A stretch of DNA of 64,000 bases from Casuarina equisetifolia (GCA_028551475.1 CM052360.1:12388501-12452500), one strand, 5' to 3'; counted from the first letter of the stretch, positions 39,507 to 61,541 are shown. Program-made: numbers and translations. Notes: generated by a model not told the origin, from the letters alone.

Positions 39507-40095
39507 TTAAAACTTTTGGGCCGTAGGGTGGAAGTTGGATTCAGGCACGTTTGGGTAATCGATTAGACTCTTTATACTCTCAAGCTCGCTAGCTGAAGCT
39601 AAATGGACAGTGGGATAGAAATCAGAGCGAAGGGTTTTCGACCCTAAAGTGGGAGTATCTTCTATGCACTGCAAATGACGAACTTGTTATAGCAGTTTGT
39701 AAAGGCTCCACTGGAGTGGCTTGGCACCAATCCAGACCGGCAAGTGAAAGATCCGTAAATACGCGGCAGTATTCTAGTAGAGATTCTAACAGCAGGAACC
39801 TTCCCACAGTCTTGGCGAGATTCAGGAATTGGAGCTTCCTCACTCTAAATGAAGCCTTCCACCACAGTTTAGTCTTATGGTGGGATGGTTATATACGCTA
39901 ACAATTGAACAAGTACATTCAGCCGTGCACCATTCACGGGTTCAGAGTTTTAGACTAAAGTTGTGGCACTTCCACATTCAAAGAGAAAAAGCATCTGTCA
40001 AATTATTACACCACCTGATGAGTACGATTTCACACAAAACAAGATACAAATTTTAGCCTGGTGAGTAAGATTTCAATAACATTTGCTTTTTCGCT
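39507..40095. other. Convergent intergenic region between uL14 and caleosin
   Basis: No gene is seen. The right part is likely the 3' UTR of the caleosin gene, which is on the minus strand. Confidence 0.4.
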
Positions 40096-41338
40096 TCAGC
40101 TCATCTTCGCCTCACCAACCGCGTTCATCTTGGCACAATACTCGAACAAACTGCCGTCAAAACAGCGCCTCACAGCTTCTTTAGACAGCATGCCATCCTC
40201 GTCCCTGGCCAGGATATACAAAAGTCCCCACTCCAGCTTTGATGCAATCCTGCAATCAAAAAACGACCCTCTTAGGTTGGGCATCCCGCAAGAGCGGCAC
40301 TTGAATCAACAGTTCTACAAAAGATAAATAACTACCATCCAAAGATGTCAAATGCATCGCGATTCCCTTCTGTCATGGCCCAGAGCTCTCCAACCGTGAA
40401 CTTGTCTGGCACCGTACTAGCATACTTGCTGAACATGTTCTCAAGATTGGCCGGCACATACCTACGATTTAGCAAGCAACAACTGTGGTGTCCAATGAGT
40501 CCATTAGAGCGATCGAAATTACTCAATCGATGATGCACTCACCTTCCTTCCGTGTCGTAAGTTCCCGAGTCACTTCCGTGCTTGGCTTTGTGTATGTTGT
40601 AGATGTATACAGGAAATAAAGGAGACGGGAACCATCCCTGCAAAATTAATATTGCAAGATAAGGCTCCATGGCTTCCAATTAACCCTTATGGATGATAAA
40701 GCAAATTCCAGTAGCAAGAGTACACGACTTACGGGCAGGGTAGAATAGCTGAGGGCTCCATTGATAATCATAGCCATAATCAGGGAGGCAAATATGTTGA
40801 AACCAATGGCACGTAGTCCTTGTAAAAAGATCAGGGAAAAGCAAAAGAACACACAGTGATAGTTGATCAGATTCAGATAATAACCGACTGGAAGGTGCTG
40901 ACCAGCGTCGTGTAAAGATACAAATTATTAAGGTAAATTTCGAGCGAGCTGGAAGATGATGTCTACCAGAGTAAGTCTCCCAGGGATAAACGATCCCATT
41001 TTCGTCGGTGTCAAAAAATGCTGCGTGCTGCTGAAGAACACTCAGATTGTAGTGTTTATGGCCTGGTGTGCCATTTGGATTGTGTGTATCAGGAGCAACC
41101 AATGCCCTCGGAAGATCTGTTTTCCATGCATAACATTAATAAGTCTAACACACTTATAAAAGTGAATGGAATACAAGTCCTTTTTGCTCTGGAGAGGAAG
41201 ACTGTGGAAAGGGAAATGGCACAACTTACATGGCTTTGGGAGTGTGACTTCCAGGTCATCCCGGACCCTTCTCTCAGCAGTCACTGGAGCATAGCGAGCC
41301 TCTGTTGCCAACGCTTCTCTTTCCGCCGAAGCAGCCAT
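40096..41338 (-). CDS. Caleosin / peroxygenase
   Basis: Exons in reading order are 41338-41230, 41116-40967, 40818-40733, 40637-40543, 40461-40336 and 40249-40096. All join in phase and give 239 residues, a typical length. The single EF-hand is at residues 72-83 ([12 protein letters not shown]). A hydrophobic segment (about 92-115) leads into the proline knot P115-x3-PSP-x2-P124. The haem-ligand histidines expected in the family are present as H67 and H135. Caleosins bind calcium, sit on lipid droplets or ER, and oxidise unsaturated fatty acids using hydroperoxides. They act in seed oil turnover, stress and oxylipin defence. The N-terminus is Ala/Arg-rich without a signal peptide. Whether it is a seed or a stress isoform cannot be read from sequence alone. 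Confidence 0.95.
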
Positions 41339-42018
41339 TGTTGTCTTCCTCTTTTAACTCTTTTCTACAAAATCCTCTCTCGTCTTCCTTGTGGCTAGCT
41401 TTGGCGAAGCACCGTCGCATATAAACAAAATTGTGTATGTACTGGTGGACACAACTGCAAACAAACAAGGCCCACCCTACTTCGGTGGCAAGGCCGCAGA
41501 ATGCCACCTAATCTACGCAAGAAGCGGTCGTGGCAAGCCTTGTGGAGGCCATGCAAGGCTTCTGCGTCCGCAGTTTAACATTTGGCTTTCGGATGCCTTC
41601 CTTTATGGAGTTCCTGTAATTCTTTATCTCATCTTTGCAATCTTAGTCTCATGCAAGCCTTGAGAAATTCAATTACGTACGTAGGTCCTCTCTGGGGTAC
41701 AATAGTCGTACGTCCAAAAATAACATCTCGAGAAGAGGGATTTTTTAATTCGTAAATTAGTTTTTGATTTAAGCTTTTAAGTTTTTTAAACTATTTCATT
41801 TAATCTTAACCCTAATAACACGAGAAAATATTGTGAAAGATAAAATTTTTATATAAAAAATAAAATAAAAATAAAAATTTCTTTTAATCTTTGAACTATT
41901 TTTTTAAAAGTATTTTAAATTGAGTCTTTAGGCTTTAACATGCTGATAAGTTTAGTAACCTTTTTATGTTTTCAATCTGTGCTTTTATATACAAAAATTA
42001 TGCGGAGTCCGGATATTA
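41339..42018. other. Divergent promoter region between caleosin (-) and eIF(iso)4E (+)
   Basis: About 790 bases separate the two start codons. The left part holds a TTTATATG element on the minus strand near 41420. The middle (41720-41930) is very AT-rich with no frames. A 90-codon plus-strand frame at 41391-41663 overlaps the caleosin leader and looks accidental. Confidence 0.4.
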
Positions 42019-42065
42019 GGCCCAAGAAACCCAACAAAAAAATGCTCCCCAGGGCAACAGGCCCA
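42019..42065 (+). promoter_or_regulatory. Two GGCCCA (site II) elements before eIF(iso)4E
   Basis: GGCCCA occurs at 42019-42024 and again at 42060-42065, within 115 bases of the start codon. Site II elements are typical of plant translation-related genes. No TATA box is obvious. Confidence 0.45.
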
Positions 42066-42129
42066 CTCCTCCAAGCAAAGACACGGGCGCTTGAGGATTC
42101 GAAACGAGAGAGAGAAGAGAAGAGACGGC

Positions 42130-44689
42130 ATGGCGAGCGAGGTAGCGATGGCGGCGAGCACAGACGCGGTGGCGGAGGATACCGGGGCACAGAAAGTGCC
42201 GCACAAGTTGGAGAGGAAATGGACGTTTTGGTTTGACAACCAGTCCAAGCCCAAGCAAGGTGCAGCCTGGGGCACCTCTCTCCGCAAGCTCTACACCTTT
42301 GAAACTGTTGAAGAGTTTTGGTGGTATGCTTTTTAATTTTAGCGCTGTTCTCTGTCTCCTGATCATTTGGAGTGCGTTCTTTGATTTTCTTCATGTTAGT
42401 GGTTTTCCTCTTTGTTTATGATTCTCTTTATTTGTTTGCCGAGAAGGTTTCGAGGATAAATGGAAGAGAAACTATAGCGCGTTTGGATGGTCTTGTGATT
42501 TGGTTAATCTGGTTTACGCGAAATTGGAAGTAGATTTTAAAGTTATCTTAGATCCATTGCAATGCTAATTTTCTGATTTTTCAAAAAAAAAAATTGATTC
42601 CTCCATATTTCTCGACAGTCATTGTAGATTTACTTTCTTGGATTTCTCCCCCATAGAAAAAAAACTCTGCAACATTAGTTTTCTGCTTTATTCCAATCGT
42701 AGGTTCCTATTTGTTTCTGTAATGTCCCCACTGCTTTCATCATCTGGGATCAAAGTTAAAAAACTGGGCTCTTTTCGTTCAATTTTAAACATGATCTCTT
42801 TATGCAGTTTGTATGACCAGATATTCAAACCCAGCAAGTTGCCCGCAAACGCTGACTTCCACTTGTTCAAGGCTGGGATTGAACCCAAATGGGAGGATCC
42901 CGAGTGTGCTACTGGAGGAAAGTGGTCCTTTACCAGCAGCAGAAAGGGTAGCCTTGACACCATGTGGCTAGAAACTGTAATAGTCTGACTCTTCTGCTCT
43001 TGTTCTTTCTGTAGAAGTTTCATTTGGTCTTGTTAGCAAAGAAATCACCAGCAATTTTGGTAATTGATGGGTTTTTTTTTGGACAGTTGATGGCTTTGAT
43101 TGGAGAACAATTCGATGATGCTGATGAGATTTGTGGCGTGGTAGCAAGCGTGCGCCAGAGGCAGGACAAACTTGCTTTATGGACCAAGACAGCAGCAAAT
43201 GAAGCTGTCCAGGTCTGATTTATTTTAAAAGCTGATTCCAGTTGATTTGGTTCATTAATGAGTTTTAAGTAGATGATCTATGGACTTGGGTGTCTGGATC
43301 CTATCAAACATGTAGTATCGTGTGTTCGTAGCTGTACATGTTCTCAAAATATGATGTTTCTGTTATGCATAGCTTGTTGCGTTCCAAAGTGAAAGTACTA
43401 TGCTGCCTTCCAACGGATATTATGCGTGTAACAACTGTATCTAAATTTACGCAGTAATGTCTTTTTTTCTTCCTTTCTGCTTGTATTTAGATTTCTAAGT
43501 CTCTTATATACTTCATTCCTGTTTGCCTCATTTAATGCTGAGGTCAGTATGGTTGCTTGACCATCGATGCTAATTCATCTCTTTTTAATTTACAGTGCAA
43601 TTGGAATGAGATTTTTCTGTATAGCATTTGTTTAAGTATGGGTGTTCCACATATTATGTAGTTGATTTAATCAGAAACAATATGTGACAAGAGACAGAAA
43701 AAAGAAAAAGAATTTGTGAATGTTTCTAGAGAAGCAGAACCATATTATTTTCGTATGACTTATTTTTGGAGTATCTTCTTAGCCTTCAATGGGGAGGCAA
43801 AATGGGGTAATTTGTCAGATTGTGTAGAAGGATATTTCGTTTCAATATGCCTGTATATATGCTGTTACCGTATCAAACACATTTGTTTTTATTGCACCAT
43901 GTTGCTTCTGCAGTTTGCAAAATATTGAGATTTCTGAATCTTTTGAGCTTATCACAATGGCTACATTTTATCTCAGCAATTTTTCTGCCCTGTAATTTCA
44001 TGTCAGTTTGCTTATATATTGCTTGTTGCTTGAACCCCAATCTTGTTTTAAGTGTTTGCTTCATCCTGCCAACCCTATTCGGCTCCAAAATGTATATACT
44101 TGCCGTAACAAGCTGAGTTTTATCCTAGTTGGTTCGAAGACGTGTCTGTCCTTATTGTGCATGCCCGAGCATTATCCCTCTCATTTTAAATGCTTAACCT
44201 TGCATTCATAAATAATGTTTATCTTTTGTAGATGAGCATTGGGAGGAAGTGGAAGGAGATCATTGACGTCACTGATAAAATGACATACAACTTCCATGTA
44301 AGTTCTCTGCCATAAAAGCTTTTCCAAAATTATATGGGGCCAGTAAGCGCTATATTGATAAAGACGATATGGTCCTTCTGCTTACTCAAAAAACCTGTTA
44401 TCTTGAAATTAATTCTCCAAGTTGATGATAAAATATATGGACGATTAGGAATTCAGTACCTCAGGACAGTTAGTGTTACTGCTGCCACTTCTCATGGTGT
44501 TGAGTATGGAATCTCACTGTATGGCCATGAAGGCTGCTTGTGCGGGAAACAGAAGATATATTGGATCTTTAGCTGATCCCACAAATATAATGTGTATCAC
44601 CTTTTCTAATTGCAATCACTGACCGTTGGTTATTGTTGCAGGATGATTCTAGGAGGGAAAGATCAGCCAAAGCTCGATACAATGTGTGA
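42130..44689 (+). CDS. Eukaryotic initiation factor eIF(iso)4E, cap-binding
   Basis: Exons 42130-42323, 42808-42976, 43087-43212, 44232-44297 and 44642-44689 join in phase and give 200 residues. After a variable acidic N-terminus, [16 protein letters not shown] opens the eIF4E fold. [13 protein letters not shown] and the [18 protein letters not shown] helix follow, then KLALWTK and the C-terminal [15 protein letters not shown]. The tryptophans of the cap pocket are conserved. The wording [12 protein letters not shown] separates it from eIF4E proper. It binds the mRNA cap and pairs with eIF(iso)4G; in several crops the family is also a host factor that potyviruses need. The start was chosen as the only ATG before the conserved block; the frame upstream lacks an ATG. 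The third donor (CAG|GTCTGA) is weak but the frame requires it. Confidence 0.96.
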
Positions 44690-46488
44690 TTGTGCATGAA
44701 TTTGTTGTGTGATTTTCTTTCCTGAATAGTTGGGACAAAACTAATGAAATTACTGTGATGTTATTCTAGTTTATGATCCACAGAAGATGGAATTGATATA
44801 TGTATTCCCTCCCAGGAGAGATTTGTAAGGAATCTATTTTGATAAGGTTCTTCATATTTTCTTTTTGGTTATATCTATGTTTATCACAGGCTATTGTATC
44901 ACACTATACCCTCTACTGGCATCAGAGTGATGGTGCAAATTGCGATTCCCCGCTCTTAGTCATCCTGTGATTGGAAGACTCTCTAGAAAAGATAAGCTGA
45001 CAATCCATTGAAAATTTGATTTTGGGCTGCGTTTTTGAAGTATTACCGGAAGCAAAGAAAATCTGCCACCTTGCATGGCTAGTGTTCCCTGGAGTTTACA
45101 TCATTTCTGCCCCCTCCCATTCGATACTTGTATCACTAAAGAGATTCTTGTTTAGTGGCACAAAACATTTTGGTGCTTTGGAAACATGTTCTTGTTGGTA
45201 TGACAACAGCTGAAAAGTAGGTATCTTCTGTACTGCAAAAAAATAAAACAGAGAAAGACAAAAGGGAAACGTGTATGGTAGTGGCGAGAATAGGTCTCCA
45301 TTTGTCCTTTAAATCTGATAACTCCAACACGAAAGAGCCTTCCAGGAAGTCACAATATACGATTTTCCAGTACTCCCTTCGACGAGGAAATGGAGTTTAC
45401 ATAATGGCCTTTGAGGAGTCACTGAATAAGTATCCTCGGGGGAGCAGCTTGTGGGAGGTACAGGAGCTCCTTGGTGTTAAACTTCCGCATCAATCATGAC
45501 GGCAAGCGGTTCCACTGGCCTGCTTCCTTGTTTCTTTTCGTGTAGTGATGAATGCAATAATAGGAGATATGGAACTGTGTTTCGCGCCTATTTTTCCTAC
45601 TACCATGGTGGAAGACTTCCATTGGGTTCAACCATAAACGGACAAATAGCAGGCTTCAAACCCATGTCTTGTTTCCTCAACCTTGCGGAATGGCGAGCTC
45701 CCCAAGAAGGCGTCAACACCAACCCATCGCTTTTGCTGTCCCCCTCTGTGTTTTTTGTATTCGGGTTCATTAACGACATCTAATTATTCTTAAACTAATC
45801 ATTTTCTACTGTTCCGTGACCCAAACGTGAAATACAGACAATTGGCAAGAACCAGAGAAAGCATCTCCTCAGAGATTGTTTCAATTCGACGAAGAGAAGT
45901 GAATTCCATATAATACAAGTTACCCTCACTCTTAGCGGAAAAGGTAAAAAACATACTAGCTTGTTCATTCATTTGTTGATCCCTAATGAGGTCAATAAAT
46001 ATTTTACCATGTTTGCACGAAAGGATGGAGAAACTTGCCAAACGGGCATGAAAGGGTAAGATTTGCTCATTGGTTCACTTTATATCGTCGAGTTTAGGAA
46101 CGGTGAGAAGACAATCAGTAAATAGTTTAACTCAAAAATCAAAAAAATGATGGTATTTATTTACTACTCATTGTTCTTGTTATTGTTGTTACTTGTATTA
46201 GCCTTGAAATCCCAATAATTTTCATCTCCAATGCATCAAGATGGGTGCAGTTCCTTGATGGCTTCTCCGATACTCTGAGGGCAAAAGAAACAGTGGAGGA
46301 TACACACAGGGTTGGAGGGTCGCTGCACCAACTCTAGCTTTCCCTTCCTCTACCTCGGCCGTTCAACAAAGCTTCTCTCTTACGTCAAACTTGTAACGCA
46401 AGCCAACAAGTTGCTAAGAGACAGCACTTGGAAGAGACTGGTTCACAACACGCACTTTGTAATGTTGAGGAAGCTCCGACAGCCGGAA
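44690..46488. other. Intergenic DNA between eIF(iso)4E and the ankyrin gene
   Basis: Two adjacent plus-strand frames at 45275-45499 and 45496-45783 do not resemble any family I know. The last 200 bases are presumably leader of the ankyrin gene. Otherwise nothing is seen. Confidence 0.4.
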
Positions 46489-49400
46489 ATGACGGTGTTC
46501 GTGAGCTCCAGCACAGGAGTTGTGACGAGCAAACGTGTCTTGCCCGTCGATTATGAAGCAGAGGTTTCACAACGCTTAGTGGATGCTTCGCACAACGGCA
46601 ACCTGGAGTTGGCGTACCAGTGTATCACGGATCCTTTCGTGGACGTGAACTTCGTCGGAACGGTGAGCTTGAAGGCGAAGAAGACTGAGATCGTGTTGCA
46701 CGGGGAGTCGGCTCACCAGGTTCTTGTCGAGTACGAGGAGTTCAAGACCGAGGTTACCGCCCTCTTCCTCGCCGCTCACTCCGGAAATATCAAACTTGTC
46801 AGGACGTTACTGGTAGTGTATCTCACCCTTTTTTTTTACCTGGCTAAATTGATGGTGGAGGTTGAATAAATAAAAAGAAGATTAATCTCCATGCGGTTTG
46901 ACAGAATGCCGGAGCCAATGTGAACGAGAGGGTGTTCCGGGGCTATGCGACCACGGCAGCAGTGAGGGAGGGTCATACGGAAATCTTGGAACTGCTTATC
47001 CGCAATGGGACATGTCAGCAGGCATGCGAGGAGTCTTTGCTGCAGGCAAGCTACATGGGGCTGGCCATGGCTGTCGAGCTGCTTATGAAGTCTGACATGA
47101 TCCGCCCACAAGTTGCTGTACATGCCCTTGTCTCTGCCTGCTGCAGAGGGTTTGTCAATGTTGTTGATGTACTCATCAAGGTATATCATTTATGACTCGG
47201 ATTGACAACGCCTTAAATTATTAAATAAACCGTGCAAATTAGGGAAGTTATGACACTAATACCAAGGTCTTGTTTTGCCTACAATATCCTCGCAGAAAAA
47301 GAGGGTAGAGCCATCTACATATTTGGAAACTCGATCTTTTTGGGGAGTTTGTTTCTCTCCCACTTCTGTGTGATGATTAGATTTTAGTTGTGCCATATTT
47401 AGACTGGAAAACAGGCCCTTGGTACCAGAATATGAGCCCTTAGCACCACCTACGTTACGTAGCATCTTCAAAGCGCAGAGAATGCAAAACTGGTAATTTT
47501 TGTTTTATGTTCCATTGATGGACTCAATTGTTTAGCTAATTTGTCCTACACGATAAGACACAGACATATTTCTCCGGCGAAGACAGATACTTTTTTTAGT
47601 TCATATTTCTCCTGGACTTTGGGACCAAAAACAATTTTTGATCGCTGATTCATACAGAACTGAATTTGTCCAGGTGTCTGCAGAGTCTGAAACTGTTGAA
47701 TGCAGAATAGTCAGTAAACATTTTCCTTTTCATTTTTGGGTTAGTAATTGACATGCCTTTGTTCCATCTGCGCAGACAAATAGTTGAGTCACGCGTTCTT
47801 TGACAGATTTGATATATAATTTAGTTAGCTAGCTCTGTGCAAGCCATTCTTCAAATATTAGTGTAATGATGGAATCCCCATGTCCGTGAAGGATGGACGT
47901 GCCAATACAAGAGAGCCTATGTTTGAGCAAAGTTGAGAATCAGCCTGCCTCCCTGCAGGGCAGCCTTTTTGTTTCGTTAGAAGACTTGAACTATTACGCC
48001 TTGCTCAATGAAATTGTTTTCATTGTTAACAGTGTCGAGTGGATGCCAATGCAACTGCTAGGGTGCTGCTTCAATCTTCCAAGCCATTTCTGCACTGCAA
48101 TTTTGACTGTTGTGCTCTTGTTGCTGCCATTGTTAGCCGGCAAATTTCTGTTGTCAGATTGCTATTGCAGGTAAGCCTCTTTGTGCATATTCACTGAAGC
48201 TCCCTGTGAAGTATCGATATATGCCTGAAGTAACTTTGTGCCAGATGAGTGCTTAGCATGGCTTATCAAAATACAGAAAGAAAAATGACATTGGTATTTG
48301 ATGTACCGGAACTGGCAGTTGGACCATTATATTGCACAGGAAATTTTATCTGTAGCAGGATTATGTAACTCTAGTCTGCTATGGTTTTCTCCTTTTGACT
48401 CTACAAAACAGGCGGGCGTCAGAACAGACATGAAGGTGAAAGTAGGTGCCTGGCTCTGGGATATGGAAACGGGGGAAGAATTGCGGGTGGGTGCGGGACT
48501 TGCCGAGCCTTACCCTCTCACCTGGTGTGCTGTGGAGTATTTTGAAGAAACCGGTGCGATCTTGCATATGCTCCTCCAACATCTCTTCCCTGGCACCTCT
48601 CACTATGGGAGGACTCTCATCCACCATGCTATCCTATGTAACAATCCGACAGCAGTAGACGTGTTGGTAGATAATGGTGCAGATGTAGAATGCCCGGTGA
48701 AGACGACTTCAGAAAACAAGTTACTCCCCATTCATTTGGCTGCACAATTTGGATTTTCTGAGGTGCTTCAATGCTTAATCAGTGGTGGCTGCAGTCTTAA
48801 TTCTCGTACTGAATCTGGAGAAACTGCATTAATAATATGTGCTAGGTATAAGCACGAGGAATGCCTGAAAATTCTGGCCTCAGCAGGTGCTGATTTTGGT
48901 TTGGTCAATACAGCTGGTCAGTGTGCAAGCTCTGTTGCACACTCAAATCGCGGGGCTCTTTGCTTTCAGCAAGCAGTTGTTGATGTCATTCTAGCTGATA
49001 AGGTGGTCATGTCAAGCAACGCCTCAATATTTTCTCCTCTGTTGTTCGCGGTTCAAGCTAATGAAATCCGGGCTTTGAAGAAACTTGTCCAGCGGACAGA
49101 TGTTGACCTAGATGAACAAGATGCTAATGGATTCTCAGCTGCCATGATAGCTGCAACACGCGGTCATGTGGAGGCATTCCGGTTGCTTGTTTATGCTGGG
49201 GCTGATGTAGAACTGCGTAACAAATATGGTGAGTCAGCGATGGATCTATTCCAATGTAAACAAAACAGTGAAAGCTTCCAAAAGTTGCTGATCGAATATG
49301 CACTAGAAAGAGGAAAAAGTGGTTCTCCTGGATTTTATGCTATACATCGTGCAGCTCGCATCGGGGACAAACATTCTGTTCATAAATTAACAACCAAAGG

Positions 49401-49968
49401 CCATGATGTTAATGCCTTGGACGATGGTGGATATACCCCGCTGATGTTAGCAGCGATTGGAGGCCACAGTCAACTCTGCGAACTTCTGATCTCCTGCGGA
49501 GCAAGATGTGACATTGAAAATGAGAGACATGAGACTGCACTCTCGCTGACAAGGAAAAACGATGACGGAGATGGCGCAGATGTAGAGCGTGTGATATTGG
49601 ATGAGCTTGCTCGAATGTTGGTGCTACGTGGGACTCGGGTGAAGAAGCACACCAAGTGTGGAAAAGGAGCTCCTCACGGTAAGGTACTGAGAATGGTGGA
49701 GAACGTTGGTGTATTAAGATGGGGAAAATCAAAAAGGAGGAATGTGATTTGTAAGGGGGCTGAGATTGGCCCCAATGCAGCATTCCGGAGGAATCGAGGG
49801 AAGAAGCTTGACGCTGATGAACCAGGAATGTTCCGTGTGGCTACCTCCGAAAATAAGGTGCTACATTTTGTGTGTGATGGTGGGGTTGAAATGGCTAAGT
49901 TGTGGGTTAGGGGAATCAAACTGGTGACTCGGGAAGCCATTTTTGGAAAGAAGCAGGGTAGCTTGTGA
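46489..49968 (+). CDS. Ankyrin-repeat protein with conserved plant C-terminal domain
   Basis: Exons 46489-46812, 46905-47180, 48033-48170 and 48412-49968 are all phase 0 and give 764 residues. The N-terminus MTVF and LPVDYEAEVSQRL fit the family; an in-frame ATG at 46462 would add nine residues. Ankyrin repeats run from about residue 85 to 650, with clear units such as TALFLAAHSGNIKLVRTLL, LLPIHLAAQFGFSEVLQCLI, SAAMIAATRGHVEAFRLLV and TPLMLAAIGGHSQLCELLI. The tail is basic, then holds EIGPNAAFRRNR and FRVATSENKVLHFVC ending WVRGIKLVTREAIFG. That tail looks like the end of a PH-type fold, an inference. There is no kinase, RING, BTB or membrane segment, so the likely role is protein binding; no process can be assigned. 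Confidence 0.92.
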
Positions 49969-51116
49969 GCAGTGAATAGAAAAGTTGTAGGACGATGTGG
50001 GAGTAATCAAACTCGTATTAAAGATTGCTTTGCGCCCATTAGAATGGTTGGGATTTACCCAATACAAGCTGGGCTTGGCAAGCTAACCTCACTCTGGAGG
50101 ACCGAGTGTCGCTTCAAATCAGACTTCGGATCAAGACTAGCTAGAAAACCAGGTGTCTTATAAAATGTCAACTAAATGAGCCTGGGATTAATATTTGATA
50201 GTAGTTTTTTAAGTATTTTATGAGATTGCAGGAAATAGAAGATTAAAGCAAATGGTTAAACAATAAATCTAAAAGAAAGATACCAAGAAATGACTCCAAG
50301 ACCCAAAGGCTTAGCTACCAAGGTGCAGCAAAAAATGTAAGTTGAATAAACAATTTAAATTTTTTTATTTCACTAAAACAAAAATAAATAAATAAATAAA
50401 AGCGTTACTTACAATTGAAAAAACTCTTTCTTTGTAGAAGGGACTAGACCTAATACTTAAAGAAAGCATAGAAGATCCAAGAATTCTAGATAATTAAAAA
50501 ATTTCAAACAGTTTAGGAATTTTAAAATATAAAGAATTCTAAACAATGAAGAAATACCAAACAATAAATAATTCCAGAAAATTAAGGATAATTTAAGTAA
50601 AACCCAAATAATAATTAAAAAATTCAAAACAAATAAAAAAAAAATACTAGAGCATTCGCGAGATGCATTTGAACTTGGAATGAAAAGCAAAGTTCCTCGG
50701 TCAGCAAATAACGGTTTCACGGTGAACGGCGTCGTCTTCTGCATCCCCTTTCTTTCGGTAAGCAAGCGTTAGCCTCTCTCCTTCTCTCCTTTCGGTCGGG
50801 CTCTCGTTTGTACCCCCTGAACTTGCTTGAGCTCTGTCGGATCAAGCAATCATGACAAGAGAATAGAAGACCTACTTCCACTGCTACTGCTGCTACTCCT
50901 AGCGTGGAAACTAACTTTCGTGAGGCCTCCCAATAGTTCACCCTTCAAGCGGCAAATCCTTCTCCTCCAGCTAATCTTCTCGGAGCCGGTTGGTCTTGTG
51001 GCAATTCTTGAACGTGTTGAGGGAAAATTTCAAAACTCTATTGCCATCTTGTTCAACTAAAACCCCTACGAATGTAGGTTCTTTTTCTAGCGGCTTGGAG
51101 TTTCGTTTGATTATCA
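49969..51116. other. Intergenic DNA before the helicase gene
   Basis: The region 50200-50640 is very AT-rich with simple AAT/AAAT runs. From about 50690 it becomes less AT-rich and pyrimidine-rich, probably promoter and leader of the helicase. A 77-codon frame at 50827-51060 is not clearly coding. Confidence 0.4.
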
Positions 51117-59780
<8,664 letters not shown>

Positions 59781-59797
59781 GCTTTCATATCACTCTT

Positions 59798-59863
59798 GAT
59801 GAACATGAGAGTAGCATTCAGGCTGCTAGGGAATGGGATCTTGTTTATAAAGCAAAGCAATGA
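59798..59863 (+). pseudogene. Duplicated last 22 codons of the helicase, in its 3' UTR
   Basis: The 66 bases ending in TGA at 59863 are a diverged direct copy of 59715-59780, the final 22 codons of the helicase, offset by 83 bases. The copy still reads as an open frame: ESSIQAAREWDLVYKAKQ and stop, against ESRIQAARERFLARKAKK and stop. It lies after the real stop and has no start codon, so it is probably untranslated 3' UTR. Confidence 0.85.
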
Positions 59864-60311
59864 ACATGGTCGGCAGTTGTCACATCTGATAAACGGTAGG
59901 ATGAGCAGAAGTGGCTTCTTCTACAAGATCTTTCCTTATCTGGTGAAAAGGTTTGGTGGTAAACGCTGCTAAAAGTTGAGTTATCCTCGTAAGTACTGCT
60001 ACCTATGGTTATGACCATTTTGTATAGTTCATCTCAACTGACTCTTGATTATGCACTTGTGATGCGTAGGCCTTGAAGTATGTGAATATTGACACCTACA
60101 ATGAAAATTAGTTCGTACTGATATTTGGTAAGCTATCCCGGCAAGAGGATTTGTTTCGATCTCCTTGGGTGGTCTATTCTGTATCAACCGATAAGGTCGA
60201 TCTCCTTGGCAGTTCCCTTCTTTATTTGGGGTTGACAGAATGCTGTCAGGTTCCTTAGTCACTCTACATGTAACAAGTTTCATTCAAGTGAACTGACCAC
60301 CCCTCCCAACC

Positions 60312-60346
<35 letters not shown>

Positions 60347-60818
60347 AAATTTTCAACCTATGCTAATGGCTCACACCAATTGTTTGGATATTACTGATGC
60401 ATATCATTTTTGTGTTTTAAACTACATTTAATTGTATTTTTTTCTGTTCATGTGGCGTGTCTTTTTGGGTCTTGCAAACTGCAAGTTGTTGCCGTAAATA
60501 CGTGCCTTTTGTCGTTTGTGGTCACAAGTTTCTCCTAAAAGGGATGCCATCGTAAACAGTATTTCATCCATGTTTGGACTCTTCCAAACTGAACGTATCA
60601 TGTTCGTTCTTTCGAACATAAGTTGTTTCTAAATCTACCACGCAAGAGTGTAATCGCTTGTATGGCTTAGAAATGAGATGAAATGAAGTAGAATAAAGTC
60701 GTGGCTAAATGTTTTCATTAGAAAAATCTAAATATTATTCAAAGCTAATAGTATGACATCAGAAGTGCTTGTCAGAGACGTGTGTGTGGAAGAGGATAGT
60801 GTTTGTCACAACTGTTTC
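59864..60818. other. 3' flank of the helicase gene
   Basis: This is 3' UTR, then intergenic DNA. It contains a (CT)n run at 60316-60342 and no gene. It ends with GTTTC (60814-60818), the left target duplication of the following element. Confidence 0.5.
60316..60342. repeat. (CT)13 microsatellite
   Basis: There are about thirteen uninterrupted CT units. Confidence 0.95.
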
Positions 60819-61541
60819 TGATATGGGCAAGCCCAAAGAGCAAGGTAACGAGAAAGCCCAAGTTTTGTTGATTCATGTGACAAAAAATTAGGACTACAAT
60901 GTGATTCATTTGATTCAAGCCCATACAGAGGAAGTCTGACTTATCTGGAATTTCTAATCTTATTAAGATTCTTACTATTTAAAGTTTTCATTCCTGTTAG
61001 GGTTCGTTCTATTTAAAGTTTCCATTCCTGTCAATATTCGCACTATCTGAAGTTCATTGTTGTCAGGATTCATACTATCTAGAGTTTCTATTACTGTTAG
61101 AATTCTTACTATTTTAAGGTTCCTAATTTGTTGGGATTCTATAATTGACTTATTTAAGATCTTAATTTGGTTAGTTTTTATTTTTCTTAAACCTACAAAA
61201 CTTAGGTTTTGGAGTATTCCTAATTGTTCTAGCATTAGGTTTAGTCGTCTATTTAAAGACATTGTTATTTCAGTTATAAGCAGAACTTTTGATATTATAG
61301 AAGTCATTGAATTTTTGTTTTCTTTAAGCTTTGCCTTTAAATTTCGTGCTCTTACTTTCCAGCTTTTTACATTCCAGCTATTTTAATTCCTGCACTTAAA
61401 TTACTATCTTTACATTTCAGTACTTCATTTTCTAGTCTTTACCTTTTTAGCCCTTTATATTTTTAAATTTTCCTATTATTATTTTGTTCCAATCTCATTA
61501 GAATCCAAAGCTCACTCAATTGCCTATCACGAGACGCATCA
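60819..61541 (+). repeat. Left LTR of the palindromic unit (723 bp)
   Basis: It has TG...CA ends. A TATA-like TCTATTTAAAGAC lies at 61248-61260, a plausible promoter for a transcript running right. Five 34-bp tandem units lie in the upstream part (60967-61134). It resembles the right arm closely over its full length. Confidence 0.85.
60967..61134 (+). repeat. 34-bp tandem repeats in the left LTR, five units
   Basis: Units start at 60967, 61001, 61035, 61067 and 61101 and are 34, 34, 32, 34 and 34 bases long. The consensus is roughly GATTCTTACTATTT, then AAGTTTC and ATTCCTGTTAG. They lie upstream of the TATA-like element, where LTR enhancers usually sit. Confidence 0.8.

Noticed and set aside
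41391-41663. 90-codon plus-strand frame between caleosin and eIF(iso)4E
   Set aside because: It lacks an ATG start, overlaps the caleosin leader on the other strand, and resembles no family.
45275-45783. Two adjacent plus-strand frames that might be one gene
   Set aside because: No family resemblance, no splice sites joining them, and a four-base overlap in different frames.
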